Shown here piece by piece: positions 27,286 through 36,013 of a stretch of DNA of 64,000 bases. A program made the translations under genes and the position numbers. Position 1 is the stretch's first letter. The number at the start of each line of letters is the position of its first letter. A model generated the notes under the pieces. The model saw only the letters and a list, made by a program, of their open reading frames with translations. It was not told the origin of the DNA and did no database searches. This stretch comes from Prevotellaceae bacterium (lineage in GTDB: Bacteria; Bacteroidota; Bacteroidia; Bacteroidales; Bacteroidaceae): the NCBI GenBank assembly GCA_015256945.1, contig JABZLB010000003.1, forward strand, positions 1-64,000, written 5' to 3'.

Positions 27286-28263
27286 TTACTGGTTCTCTTT
27301 TATAAGAATGTTGTCGATATACCAACGGCAATATTTCTGAGTGCCTGGCGCTTCAGTATGAATTGCAATGCGTGTGTCGGCTGTAATACCAAATAATTCA
27401 AAGCTCATATTGTTCCATGCTACCGAACTTCCTATAATTTTCGGAGCTGTTTTAGCCTGCTGTGCATCGGCTTTTACCGAGCCGGGGCCTGCTACTATTT
27501 CAACAACCAAAGGCACATCATCGGGGCTACCACCGTCAGGACTTGCTATAAAGCTCAGTGTTGCGTTCACGGCCTCGCTGCTGTTACGTGTACCTGTAAT
27601 TGCAGGAAGGATGATACCCGTATTGAAATAGCTGTTCGAGTTGAAGTTTAAATAGCCTCTTTGAATGTTAATTTTGCAAGCACCTGTTGGGTTTACTACC
27701 GTCTGATACCAGTCTGTTAAGCCTGTTGTTTGCCATTTGCCAACTGCATTGGGGTCTAATACGCTCATACGGGTATAGCCTTCTGCACCATTTTCTACGG
27801 GGTCTTTCAGGTCGTTAGCCGCAGCAATAGGCAATGTCCAGCTGAAGTCTTCGGTATAGAACGTACGTAAATGTGCAATTACCGAGGGGTCAAACAAGGT
27901 CTGAATTACAGTAATGGTTTCTTCAATACCGTTGGTTGATACCGTTAATATTCCCTCTCTCTGTACTCCTGTCTTGTTACTGTCGCAAACAATGGTAACA
28001 TCAGTAAGGCCAATTCCTTCGGGTTTGTCAACGCTTAGCCAGGGCTGGTTGCTGGTAACGCGATACCCTTTGTTAGCCGTGATACGCACAACAGCATTTG
28101 TTCCGTCGTTCAAATTGCCGGGCAGGGCCAGCTCATAGCGTGCCTGGCTGATGCCAAGACGGGGTGTAGCTTCGTCGGCTTTGTCGTCCATTCCACATGA
28201 GACAAGGCTCAGCGAAAGGGCAAAAAGTCCCCAAAGACTCATCAGTAAATAGTGATTTTTCAT
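27286..28263 (-). CDS. BACON-domain surface lipoprotein, first gene of the PUL
   Basis: 325 residues, lipobox 'LVSC' (Cys near 23), one BACON-type domain (about 40-120; 'QPWLSVDKPEGIGL', 'GVQREGILTVSTNG'), and a C-terminal jelly-roll-like domain (about 135-325) ending 'CRWYIDNILI'. That end is homologous to the end of the next protein, so the two look like an ancient duplication with gain or loss of BACON repeats. Probable SGBP. A -7 box TATTTTTG (28359-28352) lies about 90 bp upstream with no TTG -33, as expected for an activator-dependent promoter. The adjacent genes are separated by 1-21 bp throughout the operon. Confidence 0.77.
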   Translation of the reverse strand: MKNHYLLMSLWGLFALSLSLVSCGMDDKADEATPRLGISQARYELALPGNLNDGTNAVVRITANKGYRVTSNQPWLSVDKPEGIGLTDVTIVCDSNKTGVQREGILTVSTNGIEETITVIQTLFDPSVIAHLRTFYTEDFSWTLPIAAANDLKDPVENGAEGYTRMSVLDPNAVGKWQTTGLTDWYQTVVNPTGACKINIQRGYLNFNSNSYFNTGIILPAITGTRNSSEAVNATLSFIASPDGGSPDDVPLVVEIVAGPGSVKADAQQAKTAPKIIGSSVAWNNMSFELFGITADTRIAIHTEAPGTQKYCRWYIDNILIKENQ

Positions 28264-28351
28264 AAATTTATTTGTTATTGTGTTATGATCTGGTTACTCT
28301 CTCGGGCAGATTGTATGTTTTTGTATTTTGGGTTTTGTTTAAACTTATTTG

Positions 28352-28432
28352 CAAAAATAACAGTTATCCTATTATATAAAAGTGATGGTATGGTTATGGT
28401 AGGTTGTTAGTAAGGTAAGTTTTATATAATAA
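28352..28432. promoter_or_regulatory. PUL promoter and inverted-repeat operator candidate
   Basis: TATTATATAAAA (28370-28381) is a perfect inverted copy of TTTTATATAATA (28420-28431), centres 50 bp apart, in the divergent gap between the PUL and its regulator. The left arm overlaps where the -33 element of the PUL -7 box (28352-28359) would be. A third, self-palindromic TTTTATATAAAA sits at 28454-28465 near the regulator promoter. The placement fits binding by the SusR-like protein. Confidence 0.5.
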
Positions 28433-28503
28433 CCTGAAAAACAGATGTTTATATTTTATATAAAAAATGATATGGTAGAATTATGATTTTCTTGTTTTTT
28501 TAC

Positions 28504-28511
28504 TAACTTTG
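28504..28511 (+). promoter_or_regulatory. -7 box of the SusR-like regulator gene
   Basis: TAACTTTG, 21 bp before the ATG at 28533. It decides the start, since the upstream in-frame TTG lies inside this box. Confidence 0.45.
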
Positions 28512-28532
28512 CAGGGTACAGCTAAAATCTTT

Positions 28533-30167
28533 ATGAAAAGAACGTTCTTGTTTTTGGTCCTCACCATTTGTACGGTACTTAATATTAATAGTGCCCCGCT
28601 GAAGGAATTACAGCATCTTGACAGTATGCTGGTTCGTAAACCAGGGTTAATTCGGCAGAAGGAAACTGCTATCAGCAGACTTCGCTATCGCTTTTTCAGT
28701 AGCCGAAATAACCATTACCGTCTTGCTGTTTGCCGCAAGCTGGTAAACCAGTATATTTATTTTCAGTATGATTCGGCCAAAGCCTATGCCGGGCGTGGCC
28801 TGTTGATTGCGCAGCAGATGAACAGAGCCGAAGACATAAATTTTTTTAAAATATACAAGGCAAGGATATTATCTACGGGAGGTATTTACGATGCAGCCTT
28901 AAGATTGATGAACGAAGTAAATGAAAATACGCTTACCTTTACCAACCAAAAAGAGTATTGTATCACCATGACCGACTTATATCGCCGGTGGGCTTTTTAC
29001 TGTAAGGACGATGAATACACGCCTAAGTATTTCAGTGAATCGCGCCGATGGCTTACAAAACTGATGTCGTATATCAGTAAAGACGATTCTGCCTACAATT
29101 TTTATCAGGCTAAATATTTGATGGAAGTGGAGGGAAATATAGAGCTTGCCAATGAATATTTTCTGAAAACCATACGCCGTATGCCTGCGTCAGAGCGCTA
29201 TTATGCCCGTGCCTGTTTCTCATACGCCCGTAATTTATGGGATGCAGGCAACAGCAATGCGGCCATTAGGTATATGGCTATGTCGGCAAGTGGAGATATT
29301 GCAGCCTGTACACTCGATAACTCGGCATCAAAAGCGCTGGCCGATTTCCTGATTACCGATGACCCTGAAAACAGTATTCTGGCCGAGAAATATATTAATG
29401 TTGCTCTCAACGATGCCAAAAGTTATAACAACCGGTTGCGTTTGGTTGAAATTTCACAATCGCTTATCCCTATTCTTACGGCTTATAAGGCGCAGCTTTC
29501 TCATAAAGAACATATCCGCTTTTATGTGTTGATAGGAAGCATGTGTTTTATCATTACTTTGTTATTGGCAGGCTGGCTTATTCTGCGTCAGTATAAAACA
29601 CTGAAAAAAAACAAGGCAGCTATGGACCGGTATAACCATCAGCTTGCAGGGTTAAACAGCAAATTGGCTAATTTGAACGAGCGTTTGCTCAGCACAAACA
29701 GGTATAGGGAGAATTTGGCTGCCATTTATATTCATCTCTGTTCGAAGTATATCGAAAAACTCAAAGCGCAACGAACACTGGTGTTGCGTAAGTTAAAGAC
29801 CCGGCAATTTGATGATTTGCTGCAGCGATTGCAGTCGGACCGCATATCCAATGAAGAAACAAGCCACTTTCTTAACAATTTTGACCATGCCTTTCTTGAA
29901 CTGTATCCTACGTTCCGCGAGGAGTTTTCGGAGTTGCTTTTACCTGAATATCGTACGAAAAACCGTGATGTTGCCTCGCTTACAACAACAGAACGTATTG
30001 CCGCTCTCTGCCGTTTAGGTGTTAATGACACCTCTGAAACGGCCAACTTGCTGTTTGCGTCTACACAAAGTATATACAACAGGAAGTCGGAATTACGTAA
30101 CAAGGCTTTGAATAAAGAAACGCTATGGGACGATATTAAAGGGTTGTGCCATGTTATGGAAGGGTAA
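28533..30167 (+). CDS. SusR-like membrane-spanning transcriptional regulator (DUF6377 type)
   Basis: 544 residues. N-terminal signal/TM segment, a periplasmic helical region with TPR-like repeats (about 25-315; 'SAKAYAGRGLLIAQQMN'), one strong TM helix (about 320-345, 'LIGSMCFIITLLLAGWLIL'), a coiled coil ('MDRYNHQLAGLNSKLANLNE'), and a cytosolic C-terminus ending in a LuxR-like helix-turn-helix ('LTTTERIAALCRLG', 'ETANLLFASTQSIYN'). This layout is that of the Bacteroides SusR family, which senses sugar in the periplasm and activates a divergent PUL. It is divergent from the PUL here, so it very likely controls it. Confidence 0.8.
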   Translation: MKRTFLFLVLTICTVLNINSAPLKELQHLDSMLVRKPGLIRQKETAISRLRYRFFSSRNNHYRLAVCRKLVNQYIYFQYDSAKAYAGRGLLIAQQMNRAEDINFFKIYKARILSTGGIYDAALRLMNEVNENTLTFTNQKEYCITMTDLYRRWAFYCKDDEYTPKYFSESRRWLTKLMSYISKDDSAYNFYQAKYLMEVEGNIELANEYFLKTIRRMPASERYYARACFSYARNLWDAGNSNAAIRYMAMSASGDIAACTLDNSASKALADFLITDDPENSILAEKYINVALNDAKSYNNRLRLVEISQSLIPILTAYKAQLSHKEHIRFYVLIGSMCFIITLLLAGWLILRQYKTLKKNKAAMDRYNHQLAGLNSKLANLNERLLSTNRYRENLAAIYIHLCSKYIEKLKAQRTLVLRKLKTRQFDDLLQRLQSDRISNEETSHFLNNFDHAFLELYPTFREEFSELLLPEYRTKNRDVASLTTTERIAALCRLGVNDTSETANLLFASTQSIYNRKSELRNKALNKETLWDDIKGLCHVMEG

Positions 30168-30376
30168 ATTAACGATGGGCTTATATGGTATTGCAAAGTA
30201 CTTTATGATGCTGAAATAATTTTACAAAGATGTCTCTGAGAATCGATTATTTCCAACAAGGTTGGTGATAGTTCTGAAATGGCGCAAAATGAGCCGTTTT
30301 TATAATGTGCTGTTAGTTAGCGCATTACACAGTTTTTGAGCGTTTTTACTCCTGTTTTTCCTTAAAAAAAACTTGT

Positions 30377-30587
30377 CTTTACGGTATAAAAGTCTTGTTT
30401 TTACAGGTCAGCCGTATAGTTTTTTTATTATTCTGTGTAAACGATGCCAGTGTAAGACAGTCCCCTTTACGGCACTTTTGTGTTGTCTTTACATCGTAAT
30501 TGTCACACCTTTACGATGTAATCGTCGTGCCTTTACGATGTAATCGTCTTGCCTTTACATCGTAAAGACAACACAAAAGTGCCGTAA
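30377..30587. repeat. 22-bp-periodic repeat array 1
   Basis: Five contiguous 22-bp units start at 30465, 30487, 30509, 30531 and 30553, each opening CTTTAC and mostly continuing as ATCGTAAT or GATGTAAT. Degenerate units at 30377 and 30399 keep the same phase (88 bp before 30465). The ends form a perfect 24-bp inverted repeat, 30467-30490 with 30564-30587, giving the array overall dyad symmetry. It lies in the 693-bp gap 30168-30860, which holds no gene. A related array lies at 59647-59943. Confidence 0.85.
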
Positions 30588-30860
30588 TCGTGAATTGTTG
30601 TACTGTAATGTAGGAGTAATGGCAATGTATCTGCATGGAGACCAGCCTGTATGGTGGTGTAGATGGCAAAATAATGCCTGATATGTTGTAGAATGAACAG
30701 ATTTTAAGTGCGAAAAATTCAGAATTTTATTTACATATAATAGAGTGTCTGTACCCATGTAAACTATCAGAACTAAAGGCATAGGGCATATAAAAACAGG
30801 TTATCGCACCATAAGTACAATGACCTGTTTGTCTGACCCGTATTATATATAAGGTGTTAA

Positions 30861-32297
30861 TTAGTGCATAATACCCAGTAACCTTAGAATGTCGTTGAGG
30901 TTGGCGACCACCATAAGAAGAATTAAAATACCAAAGCCAACATACTCGGCACGTATCATAAAGGTTTCTGATGGTTTACGGCGGGCAATGATTTCGTATA
31001 ACAAAAACAGTACGTGACCACCGTCGAGAGCAGGAATGGGCAATATATTCATAAATGCCAATATAATGCTAAAGAAAGCCGTCATCTTCCAGAAGAGGAA
31101 CCAATCCCATTGAGCAGGGAACAGGCTGCCAATGGTAACAAAACCACCTAAGCTCTTTGCGCCGTTGGCTGAAAATATGTATCGCATGTCGCTTACATAG
31201 CCCGAGAGCACATCCCAGCCGTATCTGGCACCGGCAGGAAAGCTTGCAAGGAAGCTGTAACTGTCGTGCGTAATCTTCGGTTTATACAACAGGTTGATGT
31301 CTGCCACATTGAATCCTAATTTCAAATCGGGCGTAAGCATTGCCGTCAGCGTATCGTTCCTGCCACCCGCAGCGCGCTGAACAACGAGGTTCACGTTCAG
31401 AAGTTTCAAACTGTCCTTATGACTCTTTACGGCAGTAAGCTGGTTAGCAACGCGTCCTATTTCTTCAGTAAACTCATTATACGAGTCGATGTTCTTGCCA
31501 TTTACGGCCAGAATACGGTCGCCTTTCTTTAAACCCATCTTCCATGCCGGTGTTTCGATGGTTGTTTTGCTGTTTTGTTTCAAAGGCATACGCTCGAGGA
31601 CGCTGTCAACAACAGCCGGAATGAACGGACGTGTAAACGGTGGCGTAACCTTTACCATATCTAAAAGGTTCAGATCGCCCGGCATAGTGATACGCACTTT
31701 CTTGCCGTTACGAAGTACCTCGGCATAATCAGCATCGGCCAAATCGCGGTAAACGTCAACATTAAAGTCCTTAAACTCGCGAATGTTAGTACCCGTAATG
31801 ATGTCGTGATCCTTAAAGCCAAGCTTTTTGGCTTCGGTGTTAAACTTCATACCTAACGACATGTCGGCCATGCGAACATAGCTTTCGCCCCAGTGGAACA
31901 TAATCATACTGTAAATGAACAACGCCAGAACGAAGTTTACAAACACGCCACCAATCATGATGATTAGGCGCTGCCATGCAGGCTTTGTACGAAATTCCCA
32001 GGGCTGAGGCTCACGTTTCATCTGCTCGGTATCCATGCTTTCGTCAATCATTCCCGATATTTTGCAGTATCCTCCAAGGGGTAACCATCCCACCCCATAC
32101 TCGGTATCGCTGGTCTTTGGCTTAAAGCTGAACAGTTTTCCACTCCATTTACCGATACCCAAATCGAAGAAAATGAAGAACTTTTCAACTTTTACGCCGA
32201 AAAGACGTGCGGCCAGAAAGTGACCGCCTTCGTGCAAAAGAACGAGTAATGATATTGACAGAATAAACTGTAACAGCTTGATAAGGAATATTTCCAT
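30861..32297 (-). CDS. rseP: Site-2 intramembrane zinc metalloprotease RseP
   Basis: Polytopic S2P protease that cleaves anti-sigma factors or leftover signal peptides within the membrane. Zinc motif HEGGH at residues 22-26 in the first TM helix; third ligand in 'PIPALDGGHVLF' near the C-terminus. A PDZ domain with 'GLKKGDRILAVNGKNIDSY' lies centrally. 478 residues is normal. Last gene of the conserved Bacteroidales order DUF4290-murA-rimM-dxr-rseP; it begins 27 bp after dxr. Confidence 0.94.
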   Translation of the reverse strand: MEIFLIKLLQFILSISLLVLLHEGGHFLAARLFGVKVEKFFIFFDLGIGKWSGKLFSFKPKTSDTEYGVGWLPLGGYCKISGMIDESMDTEQMKREPQPWEFRTKPAWQRLIIMIGGVFVNFVLALFIYSMIMFHWGESYVRMADMSLGMKFNTEAKKLGFKDHDIITGTNIREFKDFNVDVYRDLADADYAEVLRNGKKVRITMPGDLNLLDMVKVTPPFTRPFIPAVVDSVLERMPLKQNSKTTIETPAWKMGLKKGDRILAVNGKNIDSYNEFTEEIGRVANQLTAVKSHKDSLKLLNVNLVVQRAAGGRNDTLTAMLTPDLKLGFNVADINLLYKPKITHDSYSFLASFPAGARYGWDVLSGYVSDMRYIFSANGAKSLGGFVTIGSLFPAQWDWFLFWKMTAFFSIILAFMNILPIPALDGGHVLFLLYEIIARRKPSETFMIRAEYVGFGILILLMVVANLNDILRLLGIMH

Positions 32298-32324
32298 TGA
32301 ATTTTAGTCTTGTTTTTTAATGAA

Positions 32325-33482
32325 TTATGATAACAGTGATTGTGCTATACGTCGCGCCTCGGTATCGGTTTGGAGATATGTATCGAGGGTAATGTTGCTG
32401 TCGAATGAAGCTTGTTGCATCGTCTTCTCGATAACGTCGGCCATGCCTGTAAACGTGCATCTGCCTTCGCGAAAGGCCAAATTTACAACTTCGTTGGCAG
32501 CGTTCAGAATACATGGCATATTTCCGCCCTGGCGGATAGCTTCATAAGCCAGCCCCAGACAGCGGAATTTGTTGACGTCAGGCTCAATAAAGTCGAGGTG
32601 TTGCGTCTTGAAAAGGTCGAGCCTGTCGCCATCGAGATTCAGACGCTGCGGATAGGAGAAGGCGTATTGTATGGGTAGTCGCATGTCGGGCACGCCGAGT
32701 TGTGCCTTTACTGCGCCGTCAATGAATTGCACTCCGCTGTGTACAACCGATTGCGGATGGATGAGAACCTCGATGCGTTCGGCCGGGATGCCGAAGAGCC
32801 AGCGGGCTTCCATCACCTCGAATCCTTTGTTCATGAGCGACGCTGAGTCAATAGTTATTTTGGCTCCCATACGCCATGTAGGATGCTTCAGGGCATCTTT
32901 GGCTGTAACTTGTTGCAGTTGTTCGTACGTATACTGACGGAATGGGCCGCCCGAACAGGTGAGCAGGAGCTTGTCTACCCTGTTTATGTCTTCACCAACA
33001 AGGCATTGAAAGATGGCACTATGCTCGGAATCGACGGGCAATAAATCAACATGGTATTGCTCAACTAACTTTAAAATAAGTTCTCCTGCAACGACAAGCG
33101 TTTCCTTATTGGCCAGACAAATTTTTTTACGAGCCTTGATAGCCCTGATGGTTGGCACCAAACCAGAGAAGCCTACCATTGAAGCCAGTACGGCATCTAT
33201 GGGCTGAGCCTCAACAATTTCGTTCAAAGCTTCGGTTCCTGCATACACTTTGATGTCGGGACGGTCGGCGAGAAGTGAAACCAATTTGTCGTAATGGGCC
33301 GTATTGGCAATGACAACCGCTGCAGGATTAAACTCACGAGCCTGTTCGGCAAGCTTGTCAACGCTGTTGTTTGCCGTAAGACAGTATACCTCGTAAAGGT
33401 CGGGATGCTGACGGATAACGTCGAGTGCCTGTACACCTATCGAGCCTGTACTGCCGAGAATACATATTTGTTGTTTCTTCAT
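32325..33482 (-). CDS. dxr: 1-deoxy-D-xylulose-5-phosphate reductoisomerase
   Basis: Second step of the MEP isoprenoid pathway: DXP to MEP with NADPH. The NADPH-binding start 'CILGSTGSIGVQALDVI', the metal/substrate motif 'PVDSEHSAIFQCL' and the flexible-loop/metal motif 'SLMNKGFEVMEARWLF' are all present. 385 residues. A cytidylyltransferase of the IspD family, the following MEP step, occurs at 54476 but sits in a different context (see there). Co-directional with rimM, 11 bp apart. Confidence 0.96.
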   Translation of the reverse strand: MKKQQICILGSTGSIGVQALDVIRQHPDLYEVYCLTANNSVDKLAEQAREFNPAAVVIANTAHYDKLVSLLADRPDIKVYAGTEALNEIVEAQPIDAVLASMVGFSGLVPTIRAIKARKKICLANKETLVVAGELILKLVEQYHVDLLPVDSEHSAIFQCLVGEDINRVDKLLLTCSGGPFRQYTYEQLQQVTAKDALKHPTWRMGAKITIDSASLMNKGFEVMEARWLFGIPAERIEVLIHPQSVVHSGVQFIDGAVKAQLGVPDMRLPIQYAFSYPQRLNLDGDRLDLFKTQHLDFIEPDVNKFRCLGLAYEAIRQGGNMPCILNAANEVVNLAFREGRCTFTGMADVIEKTMQQASFDSNITLDTYLQTDTEARRIAQSLLS

Positions 33483-33493
33483 AATTGTTGTGT

Positions 33494-34015
33494 TTAAAGG
33501 CCGGGCAAGCCTTCGGGGATGTACATGGTGATGGTTTGGCTGTTGGTATCAATAGCTTTTACCAGGTCGCCGGTGGCTGGAATAAGGATCTCCTGCCCCT
33601 CGGGAGTTTCAATTTCAAACAAAGTGTTGATGGTTGAATTGTCTATTGCCTCTAACTTTCCCAAGACCTTTCCATTGTCAGCATCAATAATGTTAAAGCC
33701 AATAAGCTGTGCTGTCGATGGAGTGCCGTCGGTATTGTCGGCCAGTGCACGCGGAAAGTATACATCGTGTCCTGTTAATTCGCGTGCCTGTTCCTCAGTA
33801 TTGATACCGGTAAACTTCATCAAGGCCGTTTCGTCAGAACGGAAACGGTATTCGTCCATAAAGAAAGGGACGAGAATATTTTCCATATCGAGTATAAGAT
33901 AATCGGCATCAACGCGGTCGAATACATCGTCATCGAAATGGAACGACAACTCCCCCTTTACGCCATGAGGCTTGCCTATACGGCCTATTTTGTAAACTTC
34001 TTCTTTCTTAATCAT
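33494..34015 (-). CDS. rimM: Ribosome maturation factor RimM
   Basis: 16S rRNA-processing factor that binds ribosomal protein S19 during 30S assembly. N-terminal RimM domain with 'KIGRIGKPHGVKGELSF' and a C-terminal PRC-barrel domain containing 'DADNGKVLGKLEAIDN' and 'EILIPAT'. 173 residues. Located between murA and dxr in the operon, not in the usual rpsP-trmD context, which is normal for Bacteroidales. Confidence 0.93.
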   Translation of the reverse strand: MIKKEEVYKIGRIGKPHGVKGELSFHFDDDVFDRVDADYLILDMENILVPFFMDEYRFRSDETALMKFTGINTEEQARELTGHDVYFPRALADNTDGTPSTAQLIGFNIIDADNGKVLGKLEAIDNSTINTLFEIETPEGQEILIPATGDLVKAIDTNSQTITMYIPEGLPGL

Positions 34016-34039
34016 CAGTAAGGTGAATCATTTTGCACG

Positions 34040-35350
34040 TTAATCGTCGGTTCGCGTGATGTGTGCTCCCAATTGATTAAGCCTTAATTCTATGTCTTGA
34101 TAGCCGCGGTCAATCTGCTCGATATTGTCAATGCGGCTTGTTCCCGTTGCGCTGAGGGCAGCAATAAGCAAGGCTATACCCGCGCGAATATCAGGACTTG
34201 TCATACGTCCTGCCCGTAAAGTGATGCGATGGTCCTGTCCTACAACAACCGCACGGTGAGGATCGCAGAGAATTATTTGTGCACCCATGTCAATTAACTT
34301 ATCAACAAAGAAGAGCCTGCTTTCAAACATCTTCTGATGAATAAGCACACTTCCTCGTGCCTGTGTGGCGACAACGAGAAGCACTGACAACAAATCGGGT
34401 GTCAGTCCGGGCCATGGAGCATCGGCCAATGTCATGATAGTTCCGTCTAAGAACGAGGGAATCTCGTAATGGGCATGATGTGGAATAATCATATCATCGC
34501 CATCAATACCTATTTTTACACCTAATCTTCTGAAAGCGTCAGGAATTAATCCCAGGTTCTTAATGGAAGCATTTTTAATTCTTACGCCGTTACCCATCAT
34601 GGCTGCCATGCCTATAAACGAGCCTACTTCAATCATATCGGGCAGAATTTTGTGGCTTGCTGCATGGAGTTTATTCACGCCAATGATGGTAATAAGGTTG
34701 CTGGCTATACCGCTTATGTTCGCACCCATGTGGTTAAGCAGGTGGCACAGCTGCTGGATATAAGGCTCACAGGCAGCATTATAAATAGTGGTAACCCCCT
34801 TTGCAAGCACTGCTGCCATAATGATATTGGCTGTTCCGGTAACCGATGCTTCGTCAAGAAGCATGTAAGTGCCGTGTAATTGTTGAGCCTTTATTTGGTA
34901 AACGTTACGTGTTTCGTCTTTTTCGAAATGTGCACCTAACTTTTTAAATCCGAGAAAATGAGTGTCGAGGCGACGGCGTCCAATCTTATCCCCTCCTGGT
35001 TTACTTATTGTAGCTTTGCCAAAACGACCGAGAAGCGGACCGATCATCAACACCGACCCGCGCAGAGAAGCGCATTTTTTAACAAAGTCGACGCTGTTCA
35101 GATAATCTAAATTTAGCTCATCAGCCTGAAAAATATAGTCGTTACGGCTGGTGCGTTTCACCTTAACGCCTATCTCCTGAAGTAAATGAATAAGATTGTT
35201 TACATCGAGAATGTCGGGAATATTGGTAATCGTGACAGGCTCATGAGTAAGTAATGATGCACAAATTACTTGCAGAGCCTCATTTTTTGCGCCCTGCGGA
35301 GTAATGGTTCCCTGTAACGGATGTCCGCCTTCAATGCTGAACGACGACAT
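34040..35350 (-). CDS. murA: UDP-N-acetylglucosamine 1-carboxyvinyltransferase
   Basis: First committed step of peptidoglycan synthesis: transfers enolpyruvate from PEP to UDP-GlcNAc. EPSP-synthase fold of 436 residues, N-terminal 'GGHPLQGTITPQGAKNEAL'. The catalytic-loop cysteine is replaced by aspartate: 'KPGGDKIGRRRLDTH' with Asp121. A Cys-to-Asp change in this loop is known from Mycobacterium and Chlamydia MurA and gives intrinsic fosfomycin insensitivity. It starts 3 bp after the DUF4290 stop. Confidence 0.95.
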   Translation of the reverse strand: MSSFSIEGGHPLQGTITPQGAKNEALQVICASLLTHEPVTITNIPDILDVNNLIHLLQEIGVKVKRTSRNDYIFQADELNLDYLNSVDFVKKCASLRGSVLMIGPLLGRFGKATISKPGGDKIGRRRLDTHFLGFKKLGAHFEKDETRNVYQIKAQQLHGTYMLLDEASVTGTANIIMAAVLAKGVTTIYNAACEPYIQQLCHLLNHMGANISGIASNLITIIGVNKLHAASHKILPDMIEVGSFIGMAAMMGNGVRIKNASIKNLGLIPDAFRRLGVKIGIDGDDMIIPHHAHYEIPSFLDGTIMTLADAPWPGLTPDLLSVLLVVATQARGSVLIHQKMFESRLFFVDKLIDMGAQIILCDPHRAVVVGQDHRITLRAGRMTSPDIRAGIALLIAALSATGTSRIDNIEQIDRGYQDIELRLNQLGAHITRTDD

Positions 35351-35353
35351 GGA

Positions 35354-35947
35354 TTATCTTTTTTTTCGTTTGCGTTCTACGGGGCGTGCTTCAACCTTTT
35401 CAAACTTAATACGTTTGGGATCAAGCTGAATGACGCCGTCGGTATAGTATGCAAGGTCATCGGCTACCTTCTCACCGTCACTGAATCCGTGGCTCCACTG
35501 TATCAGGTCGCGGTTCATTTGATTGGCAGTAAGGGCGGCAAGTGCATCACGATCAGGGCCGGGCTTCATTGTTTTTAACTGTTCAAAAAGTTCGAAAACA
35601 ATTTTTCCATAATGCCTTACCGGAATATTTGACATGGGATAAGGCATGGGTTGGGGCTTCTGATGGATGGTATGAGCTTGCGAAATGTCCACGGGCCAGT
35701 CAATATCAAGCTTAAAATTACTTATCAAAGCGAGCTGATCCCATAGCTTTTGCTTATAGTTTTCACCTTCGCGCACTTGTGGAAGCATACGTTCCATGGT
35801 CAAAATGATAGTCTCTGCACATCGTTGTCGGTCGGCCTTATTATCAAGCGAAATAGCGTAATCAACCATATTTTGTACTTCTCTACCATATTCAGGGAGA
35901 ACGAGTTTTTCGCGCCGGGTGTTATAATCTAATCCATCGATGTTCAT
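35354..35947 (-). CDS. DUF4290 family protein
   Basis: 197-residue, Bacteroidetes-restricted protein of unknown function, first gene of the murA-rimM-dxr-rseP unit. It begins 'NIDGLDYNTRREKLVLPEYG' and ends in a very basic tail ('RPVERKRKKR'), with a helical middle part ('DRQRCAETIILTMERMLPQ'). No signal peptide or TM segment, so cytosolic. The constant position next to murA suggests a role linked to cell-wall or ribosome assembly, but nothing in the sequence shows a catalytic site. Confidence 0.85.
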   Translation of the reverse strand: MNIDGLDYNTRREKLVLPEYGREVQNMVDYAISLDNKADRQRCAETIILTMERMLPQVREGENYKQKLWDQLALISNFKLDIDWPVDISQAHTIHQKPQPMPYPMSNIPVRHYGKIVFELFEQLKTMKPGPDRDALAALTANQMNRDLIQWSHGFSDGEKVADDLAYYTDGVIQLDPKRIKFEKVEARPVERKRKKR

Positions 35948-36013
35948 AAATAATCAAAAAATCAACAGGTTTTCTGAAAAAATAGAGTGGGGTGGTGAAA
36001 ATAAGAGAGAGTA

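Noticed and set aside
30465..30574. Possible CRISPR array
   Set aside because: The period is only 22 bp with no room for distinct spacers of about 30 bp, cores alternate orientation, and no cas genes are nearby.
30555..30782. 75-codon minus-strand frame across the end of the repeat array
   Set aside because: Starts and composition follow the repeat, not a protein; no promoter and no recognisable protein features.
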